64,000 nucleotides of DNA from Deltaproteobacteria bacterium (lineage in GTDB: Bacteria > Desulfobacterota > Syntrophorhabdia > Syntrophorhabdales > Syntrophorhabdaceae), in assembly GCA_029553295.1 (NCBI GenBank), contig JAKPCK010000109.1, positions 1 through 64,000 of the forward strand. Direction: 5' to 3'. Positions 26,789 through 35,779 of the stretch are shown here, one piece after another. The position numbers were made by a program, and so were the translations under genes. The notes under the pieces were generated by a model that saw nothing but the letters and a program-made list of their open reading frames with translations, was not told where the DNA came from and made no database searches. Every line of letters starts with the position of its first letter. Position 1 is the first letter of the stretch.

Positions 26789-27360
26789 AGGTCATCTAAA
26801 AGGTTTAGATCCTCCATCCTGTTGATATTTATAAATACAGACCTGCCTTTATGATAGAAATGAGGGTTGTCCTCTATGACCTTTACCTGGACATAAGAAA
26901 ATACAGAGGATATCCTGAAATCCCTTTTCTCGAGAAGCCTGAGCATATATGTAATGCAAGACCTGCTGTATATAGCATGGAGGGGCTCAAAGCCTTTATC
27001 TATCCTCGGGATGATTATGTCTTCTCCTTTTATGTTTTCCAGCATGTATCTAATACCATCTGTGGATATATTGGGCATATCACAGGCAACGATAAATACA
27101 TATGGATTACGGGAATGGATAAGGGCAGAGACGATGCCTGTTAATGTGCTCTGGATCGGGACAATGTCTTTTACAACAGGGACACCCTCATCATTCATTA
27201 CTTGGGGGTTATTGGATATAATGATTATGTCGTCAAAGATACCTTTTATCCTGTCATATACGTGTCCTATAAGGGGCCTGTTTTTTATCTCCATAGTTGC
27301 CTTATCCTTGCCCATCCTTACGCTTGCACCGCCTGCCAGTATGGCACATGTAAATTCCAT
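26776..27360 (-). CDS. mobA: Molybdenum cofactor guanylyltransferase MobA
   Basis: 194 residues from ATG 27360 (MEFTCAILAGG); an in-frame ATG six codons earlier is also possible, and neither has a strong ribosome site. The nucleotide-binding loop is ILAGGASVRMGKDKA, followed by PLIGHVYDRIK, VPVVKDIVP and FIVACDMPNIS. MobA adds GMP to molybdopterin to make the bis-MGD cofactor. AOR at the left end uses a pyranopterin without GMP, so MobA serves other, molybdenum-type enzymes of this cell. First gene of the unit that continues with rimI, pyrK and pyrD. Confidence 0.92.
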   Translation of the reverse strand: MEFTCAILAGGASVRMGKDKATMEIKNRPLIGHVYDRIKGIFDDIIIISNNPQVMNDEGVPVVKDIVPIQSTLTGIVSALIHSRNPYVFIVACDMPNISTDGIRYMLENIKGEDIIIPRIDKGFEPLHAIYSRSCITYMLRLLEKRDFRISSVFSYVQVKVIEDNPHFYHKGRSVFININRMEDLNLLDDLWTP

Positions 27361-27469
27361 GACAAGAGTATTTAACATTTTATGGCCAGTGAGTAAAGAT
27401 GCAAATTTTGGATAGAGACCTTTGGAAAAGGCCTTATCTCACATGAGGATTGGATAAAAAAATAATCCC

Positions 27470-27498
27470 TTTACAAAATCTGTTTTATTCATTATTTT
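27470..27498 (+). promoter_or_regulatory. Candidate promoter of the livJHMGF operon
   Basis: TTTACA (27470-27475), a 17-nt spacer and TATTTT (27493-27498), placing the start of transcription about 35 nt before the binding-protein ATG at 27540. Confidence 0.45.
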
Positions 27499-27539
27499 TT
27501 ATGTGTGAAAAATTTAACAATCACAAGGCGAGGTGTGAT

Positions 27540-28661
27540 ATGAAGAGGATTTTACTTGTCATTGCAGCTTTTATTCTTTTTGCAGCACCTGTTTTTGCAA
27601 AGGATTCTATAAAGATTGGACTTATTGCACCCCTAACAGGGGATGTAAAGACCTTTGGTGAGTCTGCAAAGAATGGTTTCCTGATAGCCATAGAGGAATA
27701 CTCAAAAAAAGGTCGATACACAATAGTGCCTGTTATTGCCGATGACAGGAACGACCCCACAGAGGGTGCAAATGCTGCATTAAAGCTTATCACCCAGGAC
27801 AAGGTCTTTGCCATAAGCGGGCCCCTCACATCAAAGGTATCTATCCCGGTAAGCGATATAGCCAACAGCAACAAGGTCCCCATGATAACCGGGACTGCAA
27901 CAAACCCCAAGGTGACAGTCCATGAAGGCAAGAGAAAACCATACGTATTCAGGGCATGCTTTATAGACCCCTTCCAGGGGACAGTGGCAGCGGGATTCGC
28001 TTTAAAAGACCTTAAGGTAAAGACAGCAGCTGTACTCTATGATGTAGGGAATGATTATTCAAGGGGACTGGCGGAGTATTTCAGGACAACATTCACAAAA
28101 GGGGGAGGCAGTATTGTTGCCTATGAATCCTATCAGAAGGACGATGTGGATTTCTCTGCCCTTATCACAAAGGTCCAGACTAAAAAACCGGATGTCATAT
28201 ATCTCCCGGATTATTACAATAAGGTAGCCCTTATAGCGAGGCAGATAAGGGAAAAGGGTTTGAAGTCCATACTCATTGGAGGCGATGGTTGGGACTCACC
28301 TGAACTGCTGAAGATAGCAGGCAGCTCCATTGTAGGCGGTTATTTTACCAACCACTATTCCCCTGACAGAAAAGACCCTGTTTCAGAGGCATTTATTAAA
28401 AGATACAGAGAAAAACACAGGATGGTCCCTGATACCTTTGCTGCCCTGAGCTATGATGCCACCACCATGCTCCTTAAGGCAATAGACAGCATACCTTCAA
28501 AAAAACAGGAGGATATAGTCAAATACCTTGTTAACCTGAAAAACCACAAGGGCGTCACAGGCAGGATTACCTTTGACAAAAACGGGGATGCCATAAAATC
28601 AGTTGTGCTTTTAAAGGTGGAAAAAGACGGAGTAAGATATATGACCACCATAAATCCTTAA
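27540..28661 (+). CDS. livJ: Branched-chain amino acid-type ABC transporter binding protein
   Basis: 373 residues from ATG 27540 behind AGGCGAGG; the longer frame upstream carries no signal peptide or ribosome site. The signal peptide MKRILLVIAAFILFAAPVFA is followed by DSIKIGLIAPLTGDVKTFGE, the first strand of periplasmic-binding type-I proteins. Family-typical segments are VIADDRNDPTEGANAALKLI and GPLTSKVSIPVSDIANS. It binds a ligand in the periplasm for the LivHMGF importer. The family also carries aromatic acids, urea and short amides, so branched-chain amino acids are only the default guess. Confidence 0.92.
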   Translation: MKRILLVIAAFILFAAPVFAKDSIKIGLIAPLTGDVKTFGESAKNGFLIAIEEYSKKGRYTIVPVIADDRNDPTEGANAALKLITQDKVFAISGPLTSKVSIPVSDIANSNKVPMITGTATNPKVTVHEGKRKPYVFRACFIDPFQGTVAAGFALKDLKVKTAAVLYDVGNDYSRGLAEYFRTTFTKGGGSIVAYESYQKDDVDFSALITKVQTKKPDVIYLPDYYNKVALIARQIREKGLKSILIGGDGWDSPELLKIAGSSIVGGYFTNHYSPDRKDPVSEAFIKRYREKHRMVPDTFAALSYDATTMLLKAIDSIPSKKQEDIVKYLVNLKNHKGVTGRITFDKNGDAIKSVVLLKVEKDGVRYMTTINP

Positions 28662-28671
28662 GGAAAAGAAA

Positions 28672-29562
28672 GTGGATATATTGAGCTATGTCCTACAGCA
28701 GGGCATAAATGGTCTCCAGCTCGGGGCTGTCTATGCCCTTATTGCCCTTGGGTACACCATGGTCTACGGTGTTCTGAGGCTTATCAACTTTGCCCACGGC
28801 GATATATTCATGTTCGGGGCATTTGTTGCATATTTCCTTATTGCAAAATTCGGCATACCCATATACCTCGTTTTTATCATAACCATGCTTGCCTGTGCCA
28901 TTGCAGGCTATCTCATTGAAAAGATAGCATATAAACCTTTGAGGGATGCACCCAAGATATCCCTTTTGATAACAGCAGTAGGGGTATCACTCTTCCTTGA
29001 GTATTTTTTAAGCCTCAATGCCATATTTACACCGAACTATATAGCCTTTCCAAGGCCCTTTGATGTCAAGGGGTATGACCTCTCACTCTTTACCATAACC
29101 AACGTCCAGATAATCATATTTATTATAACCTTTGTCTCCCTGTTTCTTCTGTATCTCCTTATCTACAGAACCAACTATGGCAGGGCAATGAGAGCTGTCT
29201 CCCATGATAAAGAGACAGCAGCCCTTATGGGTATAGGGATAGACGGGATTATATCATTCACATTTATAGTCGGTGCATCTCTGGCCGGTGTAGGCGGTAT
29301 CCTGTATGGGATTGCCTATCCCCAGATCAATGTATTCATGGGGATTATGCCGGGCATCAAATCCTTTATTGCCGCTGTCCTCGGTGGCATAGGCATTATC
29401 CACGGTGCAGTAATCGGGGGGCTCATCATAGGCATATGTGAGGTCTTTGTATCTGCATTCCTGTCCTCTACATTCAGGGACGGTGTAATATTCATAATAC
29501 TATTTGCAGTATTACTCTTTAAACCCAGTGGGATATTGGGAAAGAGGATAGAAAAGGTATGA
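28672..29562 (+). CDS. livH: Branched-chain amino acid-type ABC permease LivH
   Basis: 296 residues with about eight membrane helices. Starts at GTG 28672, 10 nt after livJ. The early segment GINGLQLGAVYALIALGYTM and VYGVLRLINFAHGDIFMFGA are the LivH hallmark, and the EAA-like loop is RTNYGRAMRAVSHDKETAALMGI. It is the first of the two integral membrane subunits. Confidence 0.94.
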   Translation: MDILSYVLQQGINGLQLGAVYALIALGYTMVYGVLRLINFAHGDIFMFGAFVAYFLIAKFGIPIYLVFIITMLACAIAGYLIEKIAYKPLRDAPKISLLITAVGVSLFLEYFLSLNAIFTPNYIAFPRPFDVKGYDLSLFTITNVQIIIFIITFVSLFLLYLLIYRTNYGRAMRAVSHDKETAALMGIGIDGIISFTFIVGASLAGVGGILYGIAYPQINVFMGIMPGIKSFIAAVLGGIGIIHGAVIGGLIIGICEVFVSAFLSSTFRDGVIFIILFAVLLFKPSGILGKRIEKV

Positions 29563-29604
29563 GGACAGCATGTTTTTATCAAATGGGGTAGGGGACTACA
29601 GGGC

Positions 29605-30543
29605 ATGAGGTTTTTCAGTGAATCAAGGATCTTTTTGGTGGTTTCTGTCTCTTTATATCTGGTTATGAAGGCCCTGTTTGCCTTTGATATTATTTCCCCT
29701 TATATACAGCAGATATGCCTTTATGCTGTCATCGTTGCATTAACCGCCATAGGCTTGAATGTCATATATGGTTACACAGGCCAGTTTTCTCTGGGTCATG
29801 CAGCTTTCTATGGCATAGGTGCATATGCATCTGCCTATCTGACCAAGATACTGGCTATAGAAGGTGTCTTACCTTTCATCCCTGTACTTGTCTTCTGCGG
29901 TGTGGTTTCAGGCATTATGGGCTATCTCATAGGTATACCAATATTGAGGCTCAGGGATGACTTTCTTGCCATTGCAACCCTTGGGTTTGGGACCCTTGTA
30001 AGGGTATTTCTCGACAATTCTGATAAGTTCGCAGAATCCCTGGGTGGCTCCAGGGGTTTTGTGGGCATACCGAGGATTACCAATCTTGAACTCGTATTTT
30101 TTTTCCTGGTTTTTGTAGTCATTATAACAAGAAACCTCATCCATTCCCGATACGGTCTTTTCTGGCGGTGTATCAAAGACGACGAGCTGGCAGCTACATC
30201 AGTGGGTATCAATACAACCCATATGAAACTCATGGCATTTACATACGGCTGCATACTTGCTGGTATCGGTGGTGCACTCTATGCCAATTTATATTCATTT
30301 CTCCACCCGTCCAACTTCGATATACTGAGGTCTATAGATTTCCTCATTATAGTAATCATCGGCGGGATGGGCAGTATTATGGGGACAATCTATGCCAGTA
30401 TCATCTGGGTTGGTTTTATAGAGGGCCTAAGGATCGTCCTCCCTGCCCAGGTCCTTGACCTGAGATGGGTGGTAATACCTCTTCTTTTGATAGCCCTTAT
30501 GATATGGAGGCCCTACGGTCTTATGACAAAGAGGCGGAGATAG
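29605..30543 (+). CDS. livM: Branched-chain amino acid-type ABC permease LivM
   Basis: 312 residues, eight to ten predicted membrane helices. GYTGQFSLGHAAFYGIGAY is the LivM signature and SRYGLFWRCIKDDELAATSV the ATPase-contact loop. GGMGSIMGTIYASIIWVGFI is also typical. It follows livH by 42 nt and pairs with it in the membrane. Confidence 0.94.
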   Translation: MRFFSESRIFLVVSVSLYLVMKALFAFDIISPYIQQICLYAVIVALTAIGLNVIYGYTGQFSLGHAAFYGIGAYASAYLTKILAIEGVLPFIPVLVFCGVVSGIMGYLIGIPILRLRDDFLAIATLGFGTLVRVFLDNSDKFAESLGGSRGFVGIPRITNLELVFFFLVFVVIITRNLIHSRYGLFWRCIKDDELAATSVGINTTHMKLMAFTYGCILAGIGGALYANLYSFLHPSNFDILRSIDFLIIVIIGGMGSIMGTIYASIIWVGFIEGLRIVLPAQVLDLRWVVIPLLLIALMIWRPYGLMTKRRR

Positions 30544-30553
30544 ATTTATAGCC

Positions 30554-31321
30554 ATGAAGATCCTTGAAGTGAGAGATTTAGAGAAGAGCTTTGGCGGTGT
30601 CAAGGCAGTGGACCGCATCTCCTTCCACATAGAAGAGGGTGAGGTCTTCAGTGTCATAGGGCCAAACGGTGCAGGGAAGACAACTATGTTCAACCTCATA
30701 ACAGGGCTATACAGGCCTGATAATGGCAGGATAATTTTTCTGAATAATGATATAACAAAGACACCAACATATATGTTGATTCATTTTGGTATAGCCAGGA
30801 CATTTCAGAACATGAGGCTCTTCAGCAACCTTACTGTCCTGGAGAATGTCATGTCCTCACTGCTGAGTAAAAAAACCTACAATCTTTTCTCTGCAGTATT
30901 CAGGACGAAAAGATATGCAACATCAGAGAAGACAGCAGAGGAAAAGGCAAGGGGATTTATTGATTTCTTCGGACTTTCAGGAAAGGAGGACTATACTGCC
31001 TCGAGCCTATCATACGGTGAACAGAGGAGACTTGAACTGGCAAGGGCCTTATCCACACAGCCAAGGCTCTTACTTATAGATGAACCAGGGGCAGGCATGA
31101 ACCCAAAGGAGATATCAGACCTGGCAGAGACAATAAAGACCATAAGGCAGAGATACTCTGTAACCATAGCTATTATCGAGCACCAGATGAACCTTGTTAT
31201 GAATATATCAGACAGGATTATGGTGATGGATTTTGGCGAGAAGATTATGGAGGGTACACCACAGGAGGTGAAAAAAGACAAGAGGGTTATAGAGGCTTAC
31301 CTGGGGGAGGAGATGGAGTGA
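30554..31321 (+). CDS. livG: Branched-chain amino acid-type ABC ATPase LivG
   Basis: 255 residues. Walker A is GPNGAGKT (36-43), the signature motif is LSYGEQRRLELARAL, Walker B is LLLIDEPGAGM, and the switch histidine is in IAIIEHQMNLVM. The C-terminal segment FGEKIMEGTPQEVKKDKRVIEAYLG is the LivG end. It follows livM by 10 nt and supplies energy for uptake with LivF. Confidence 0.95.
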   Translation: MKILEVRDLEKSFGGVKAVDRISFHIEEGEVFSVIGPNGAGKTTMFNLITGLYRPDNGRIIFLNNDITKTPTYMLIHFGIARTFQNMRLFSNLTVLENVMSSLLSKKTYNLFSAVFRTKRYATSEKTAEEKARGFIDFFGLSGKEDYTASSLSYGEQRRLELARALSTQPRLLLIDEPGAGMNPKEISDLAETIKTIRQRYSVTIAIIEHQMNLVMNISDRIMVMDFGEKIMEGTPQEVKKDKRVIEAYLGEEME

Positions 31322-31343
31322 AAAGGGGGTTGCTGCTGTCCAT

Positions 31344-32054
31344 ATGTTATTAAATGTCCAGGGCATTACAGTAAACTATGGCTCCATAAGCGCATTAAGG
31401 GATGTATCATTATGGGCAGATCAGGGTGAATTGGTATCTGTCATAGGTGCAAACGGGGCAGGCAAGACCACTCTTTTAAAGACTGTATCAGGGATTCTCA
31501 GGCCTGCAAAGGGCAACATAGAATTTGACGGCCGTGATATAACGAGGTTAAGGCCAGAAAAGATAGTAAAATCAGGGGTTGTTATGGTCCCTGAGGGTAG
31601 AAGGATATTTCCAGACCTGACAGTCAAAGAAAACCTCGAACTTGGCGCATATACCATAAAGGACAGGCACCTTAAAAAAACCCTCTTTGAGCTGGTCATT
31701 ACTACATTTCCAAGGCTCAAAGAAAGGCTTAAGCAGCACGGCGGGACCCTCTCCGGTGGCGAGCAGCAGATGCTCGCCATGGGTAGGGCATTGATGGGAG
31801 ACCCCAGGCTTTTACTCCTCGATGAACCCTCCATGGGTCTTTCGCCTATCATTACCAGGGAGATATTTGGTTTGATAGAGCTTATAAGGAGGGAGAAGAG
31901 TATATCCATAATCCTGGTGGAGCAGAATGCCCACATGGCACTGGAGCATTCCCAGAGGGCATATGTCCTTGAAAACGGAGAGATTGTCATGGAGGGCCCA
32001 TCCTCTGAAATCAAGCATAACCCCAGGATAATAGATGCCTATTTAGGTGTATAG
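31344..32054 (+). CDS. livF: Branched-chain amino acid-type ABC ATPase LivF
   Basis: 236 residues. Walker A is GANGAGKT (35-42), the signature is LSGGEQQMLAMGRALM, Walker B is LLLLDEPSMGLSP, and the switch His has been replaced by the Gln of ILVEQNAHMALEHS, as usual in LivF. GVVMVPEGRRIFPDLTVKEN is a LivF marker. It closes the transporter operon. The next gene, an acyl-CoA ligase with its own promoter, lies 261 nt further on. Confidence 0.95.
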   Translation: MLLNVQGITVNYGSISALRDVSLWADQGELVSVIGANGAGKTTLLKTVSGILRPAKGNIEFDGRDITRLRPEKIVKSGVVMVPEGRRIFPDLTVKENLELGAYTIKDRHLKKTLFELVITTFPRLKERLKQHGGTLSGGEQQMLAMGRALMGDPRLLLLDEPSMGLSPIITREIFGLIELIRREKSISIILVEQNAHMALEHSQRAYVLENGEIVMEGPSSEIKHNPRIIDAYLGV

Positions 32055-32261
32055 TTCAAAAGTTTTCAATTTAATAAACCTAATCTTGGGTGGTCTTATG
32101 GGTTTCCTTCAAATAAAGACTACAGGCTTTTTATTACAAAATCAGATGCTACTAAAACAGAATAGATGGATTGTCGATTATCGATTTACTATCTACGGCT
32201 ATTAAAGAAGATGTCCCCAATAATAAATTGCCTTTAACTTTCCATATGTTATAAAACTTTG

Positions 32262-32290
32262 TTGTAAATCCCTGCCAAATATTGTATACA
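32262..32290 (+). promoter_or_regulatory. Promoter of the acyl-CoA ligase
   Basis: TTGTAA (32262-32267), a 17-nt spacer and TATACA (32285-32290). The ligase ATG at 32316 follows after GGAGG, leaving a short leader. The rest of the gap from 32055 has no other recognisable element. Confidence 0.55.
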
Positions 32291-32315
32291 AAGATGGCAA
32301 TGGAGGCATAAAGGC

Positions 32316-33851
32316 ATGACAGAACGGATAATAAATACAGGTGAATGGATAGAAAGGTGGTCATATATACAGCCAGAAAAGACAGCGGTCTATTCCAATG
32401 GTGTCCCTTATAGCTACAGGGCCCTCAATGAGCGCATAAATAAACTCACCCACATCCTGCTGGCAAAGGGTATAAGAAAAGGTGACAGGGTGGCAGTGCT
32501 CCTCCATAACTGCCTCCAGTATGTAGAGATATTCTTTGCTGTATCAAAGATAGGCGGTATACTTGTCCCTCTCAACTGGAGACTGGCCATGCCTGAACTG
32601 GAGTTTATAATAAAGGACAGCAGGACCAGGTCTGTGATATTTGAGGAGGAGTTTTTAGAAAGTGCAGTGAAATTAAGGGATGTGGTGGCTGTTGAGACAT
32701 GTATATCCTGCGCCACAGGACCTAAAGGCAAAGAAATAGACCTCCCAGACTGGATAGAGGACTATGAAACCCTTATGGATAATGCACCTGCAGAAAAGAT
32801 AGATGTCCCTTACAGGACAGGGGATAATGACCCCCATATCCTCATGTATACCTCCGGGACCACAGGTCTACCAAAAGGCGCCGTGCTTTCCCATAAAAAA
32901 ACCTTTTTTAATGTCCTGAATGCAGGGATATATTTTGACCTCACAAGACATGATATAGCCATAATTGCAAGGCCCCTTTTTCATTCCGGGGGGCTTATAG
33001 TAGAGCTTGCACCTGTTCTCTACAAGGGGGGGACGGTAATAATACAGAGGAGATTCAGCCCAGAGGAGATATTAAAGACAGTAGAGAGATACAGGGTTAC
33101 CATCCTTGAACTACCTGCAACAGTCTATAATTTCATCCTCCATGAGTGTGAGATAGAGAGGTATGACCTATCTACTGTGAAGTGTTTTTATACCGGTGGC
33201 GAGAGGGTATCCACATCACTGCTTAAGGCCTTTTATGAAAAGGGTATAGTTATATCCCAGATATATGGGCTTACAGAGGCCTCAACCCTGTTCTGGCTCC
33301 CCTATGATATGGCGCACAAAAAAATGGGTTCGGTGGGGAAGCCTGTTTTTCATGCAGATGTGAGGATTGTGGATGAAAGGGGTATGGCTGTGCCCCCTGG
33401 TGGTATCGGTGAGATAATAGTCAAAGGCCCTGTTGTAATGAATGGATACTGGGAGAGACCTGATCTCACGAAAGATATTATAAAAAACAGCTGGCTCCAT
33501 ACCGGTGACCTTGCCACAATGGACGAAGAGGGGTTTGTCTATATTGTTGACAGGAAAAAGGATATGTTTATAAGCGGCGGGGAGAATGTCTATCCGGCCG
33601 AGGTGGAGAAGGCGCTCCTTAGTCACCCTGATATCCTCGATGCCGCTGTTATAGGGGTGGAAGATGAAAGATGGGGTGAGGTGGGAAAGGCATTTATTAT
33701 CCTCAAGCCAGGGAAAAGAATAGATGAGGGGGATATAAATAGTTTTTTGAATGAGAGGCTTGCCCGCTACAAGATACCAAAATACATAGAGTTTGTGGAT
33801 AGGCTGCCAAAGACCGCCTCAGGTAAAATAAGAAAAAGCCTTCTGAAATAG
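32316..33851 (+). CDS. AMP-forming acyl-CoA synthetase (long-chain or aromatic acid CoA ligase family)
   Basis: 511 residues of the ANL superfamily. The nucleotide loop is MYTSGTTGLPKGAVLSHK (177-194), followed by IYGLTEASTLFWLP, the HTGDLATMDEEGFVYIVDRKKD hinge and the catalytic lysine in LPKTASGKIRKSLLK at the C-terminus. It activates a carboxylic acid to its CoA thioester using ATP. The chain length is not readable from the sequence. Its place directly after a LivJHMGF importer suggests that the imported compound, or a 2-oxoacid breakdown product of it, is the acid. It has its own promoter. Confidence 0.92.
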   Translation: MTERIINTGEWIERWSYIQPEKTAVYSNGVPYSYRALNERINKLTHILLAKGIRKGDRVAVLLHNCLQYVEIFFAVSKIGGILVPLNWRLAMPELEFIIKDSRTRSVIFEEEFLESAVKLRDVVAVETCISCATGPKGKEIDLPDWIEDYETLMDNAPAEKIDVPYRTGDNDPHILMYTSGTTGLPKGAVLSHKKTFFNVLNAGIYFDLTRHDIAIIARPLFHSGGLIVELAPVLYKGGTVIIQRRFSPEEILKTVERYRVTILELPATVYNFILHECEIERYDLSTVKCFYTGGERVSTSLLKAFYEKGIVISQIYGLTEASTLFWLPYDMAHKKMGSVGKPVFHADVRIVDERGMAVPPGGIGEIIVKGPVVMNGYWERPDLTKDIIKNSWLHTGDLATMDEEGFVYIVDRKKDMFISGGENVYPAEVEKALLSHPDILDAAVIGVEDERWGEVGKAFIILKPGKRIDEGDINSFLNERLARYKIPKYIEFVDRLPKTASGKIRKSLLK

Positions 33852-34068
33852 GAATTTATACCCATATCAAAACCATAGATGATATTTACTATGACTGATG
33901 TGATTACACAGATAAAAAAAAGCAAGAGATAAAATAAAGAGCCTATATCTGACCATTATAATAGATATGCGATTCTAGATCGTATTAGCCTCTGTATATT
34001 TACCTTTACGTCACATTAATTTTTGTGAACCTATGAAAAAATTCAAGGCATCAACCTTTACAGTATTG

Positions 34069-34497
34069 TTAAATGCTGTATACCTCTTTACCAAGGGTGC
34101 GGACCCAGTTCTGCTGCAGGACCTTTTGTGCCTCCTCTGTCCTGTCAACCCCCAGGATAACTATGGCATTGCCACCCAGTCTACCGAGATGGGGATATAG
34201 GTAATGGACATTTATACCTGCATTTTTCAAGGGCTTAAGCACTGCATTGAGCCCGCCTGGATGGTCAGGGGTCTCAACAGCCAGGACATCTGTCTCCCGA
34301 GGTGAATAACCATTTGTCTTCATTATATTTTTTGCCTTTTCAGGGTCATCTACCACAAACCTTACCGTGCTTATATCAGATGTATCTGCCACTGATATAG
34401 CCCTTATATTTACCCCCTCCCTGCCAAGGAGTTCACTTAATCTGGAGAGGGCACCTGGGATATTTTCAAGGCTTACTGAGAGCTGTTTTATAACCAT
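34069..34497 (-). CDS. Double ACT-domain protein
   Basis: 142 residues in two ACT repeats: VIKQLSVSLENIPGALSRLSEL (1-70) and TDVLAVETPDHPGGLNAVLKPL (73-142). ACT domains bind amino acids and regulate enzymes; tandem ACT proteins of this size are often next to 2-oxoacid or indolepyruvate oxidoreductases in anaerobes. Here it lies 8 nt after the gamma-subunit gene of the VOR operon and likely senses a branched-chain or aromatic amino acid for that pathway. That role is an inference from position. Confidence 0.87.
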   Translation of the reverse strand: MVIKQLSVSLENIPGALSRLSELLGREGVNIRAISVADTSDISTVRFVVDDPEKAKNIMKTNGYSPRETDVLAVETPDHPGGLNAVLKPLKNAGINVHYLYPHLGRLGGNAIVILGVDRTEEAQKVLQQNWVRTLGKEVYSI

Positions 34498-34505
34498 TTT
34501 TCTTC

Positions 34506-35045
34506 TTACTCCTTAATAAAATTATATCCAAGCTCAAGGGCATCTTTATTCAGTTTTATGAGTTTTGACTTGCCCTCACCGAGGATCTCAGGCAGGTGTT
34601 CTATTAAAAAATCAAAGGATACAATGTTACTTGCCCTTATAAATGCGCCGAGCATAACCATATTGGCAACCCTAATCTGACCCAGCTTCTCTGCAAGCTC
34701 GCTGGTGGGCACAGCGAGTATCTCTATGTCGCCCCTGGCAGTAGATGTATTGACAAGGGATGAATTGACGCATATAAGGCCACCAGACTGGAGTATGCTC
34801 TGAAACCTCACAAAGGAGGGCTGGTTCATGGCCACTACAAATTCAGGCTCTGACGCCACAGGAGAGGCAATCTCCTCATCAGAGACCACCACAGTGCAGT
34901 TAGCTGTCCCGCCCCTGACCTCTACACCGTAGGAGGGCAGGTAGGTTACATATCTACCCTCGAGCATGGCGGCATTGGCCATGGTAAATCCCATGGAGAG
35001 GACACCCTGACCACCAAAACCAGAAAATACAGTCTTTATCAGCAT
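34506..35045 (-). CDS. vorC: 2-oxoacid:ferredoxin oxidoreductase, gamma subunit (VorC type)
   Basis: 179 residues. KTVFSGFGGQGVLSMGFTMA is the gamma-subunit hallmark, with SYGVEVRGGTANCTVVVS after it. The subunit belongs to the core that carries out CoA-dependent oxidative decarboxylation. It overlaps the TPP-subunit gene by 7 nt and lies upstream of the ACT gene. Confidence 0.92.
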   Translation of the reverse strand: MLIKTVFSGFGGQGVLSMGFTMANAAMLEGRYVTYLPSYGVEVRGGTANCTVVVSDEEIASPVASEPEFVVAMNQPSFVRFQSILQSGGLICVNSSLVNTSTARGDIEILAVPTSELAEKLGQIRVANMVMLGAFIRASNIVSFDFLIEHLPEILGEGKSKLIKLNKDALELGYNFIKE

Positions 35046-35779
35046 TTTATCTCTTTTATAACCCCCAGTGGAAACTGTTTTACCATAACATCATCTATCC
35101 ATCTGAATGCCTCTATGGGGCTCATCTTCCAGCTTGTGGGACATGGAGATAGTATCTCCACAAGGGAAAAGCCTGTCCTGTTCAATTGATGCTCGAATGC
35201 CTTTGCTATTGCCTTTTTTGTCTTTCTGATACCAGAAGGGCTGTTCACCGCCACCCTTTCAAGATAAGATGTACCGTCGAGGACTGAAAAGACCTCGCAT
35301 ACCCTTACAGGATGACCTGCGCTCACAGGGTTTCTGCCTGATGGCGTTGTTGTGGTGACCTGCTGTCTTAGGGTTGTTGGTGCCATCTGTCCGCCTGTCA
35401 TCCCGTATACACCGTTATTGACAAATATAACGGTTATGAGTTCACCCCTGTTGGCAGCGTGAAAACCCTCTGCTGTCCCTATGGCGGCAAGGTCCCCGTC
35501 TCCCTGATAGGAGAACACGAGGTTATCAGGCCTTACCCTTTTTATGCCTGTAGCTACAGCAGCACCCCTGCCATGGGCAGATTCAAGGGTATCTATGTCA
35601 AAGTAGTTATATACAAGCATCCCGCACCCGGCCGGGGCAACACATATGGCCTTGCCTCTTAACCCCATCTCGTCTATGACCTCTGTTATAAGGCGGTTTA
35701 TTATCCCGTGACCGCAACCAGGGCAGTAATGGAAATGGGCATCCTTCATAGAGGCAGGCCGGGTATATATCTTCTTCAT
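35039..35779 (-). CDS. vorA: 2-oxoacid:ferredoxin oxidoreductase, TPP-binding beta subunit (VorA type)
   Basis: 246 residues. HYCPGCGHGIINRLI starts the fold, and the thiamine pyrophosphate/Mg2+ site is VFSYQGDGDLAAIG with FVNNGVYGMTGGQMAPTT. The substrate-side segments resemble VOR and KOR alike. Overlaps of 4 nt with vorB and 7 nt with vorC show tight translational coupling. Confidence 0.92.
   Translation of the reverse strand: MKKIYTRPASMKDAHFHYCPGCGHGIINRLITEVIDEMGLRGKAICVAPAGCGMLVYNYFDIDTLESAHGRGAAVATGIKRVRPDNLVFSYQGDGDLAAIGTAEGFHAANRGELITVIFVNNGVYGMTGGQMAPTTLRQQVTTTTPSGRNPVSAGHPVRVCEVFSVLDGTSYLERVAVNSPSGIRKTKKAIAKAFEHQLNRTGFSLVEILSPCPTSWKMSPIEAFRWIDDVMVKQFPLGVIKEIKC

Noticed and set aside
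27415-27440. GAGACCTTTGG...AAGGCCTTATCTC hairpin upstream of livJ as another copy of the dispersed repeat
   Set aside because: The arms match poorly and the flanking words of the repeat copies are absent, so it is not counted as a family member.
33852-34068. Terminator or small RNA between the acyl-CoA ligase and the ACT gene
   Set aside because: The gap has only weak, imperfect palindromes (around CGATTCTAGATCG) and no stem with a T-run.
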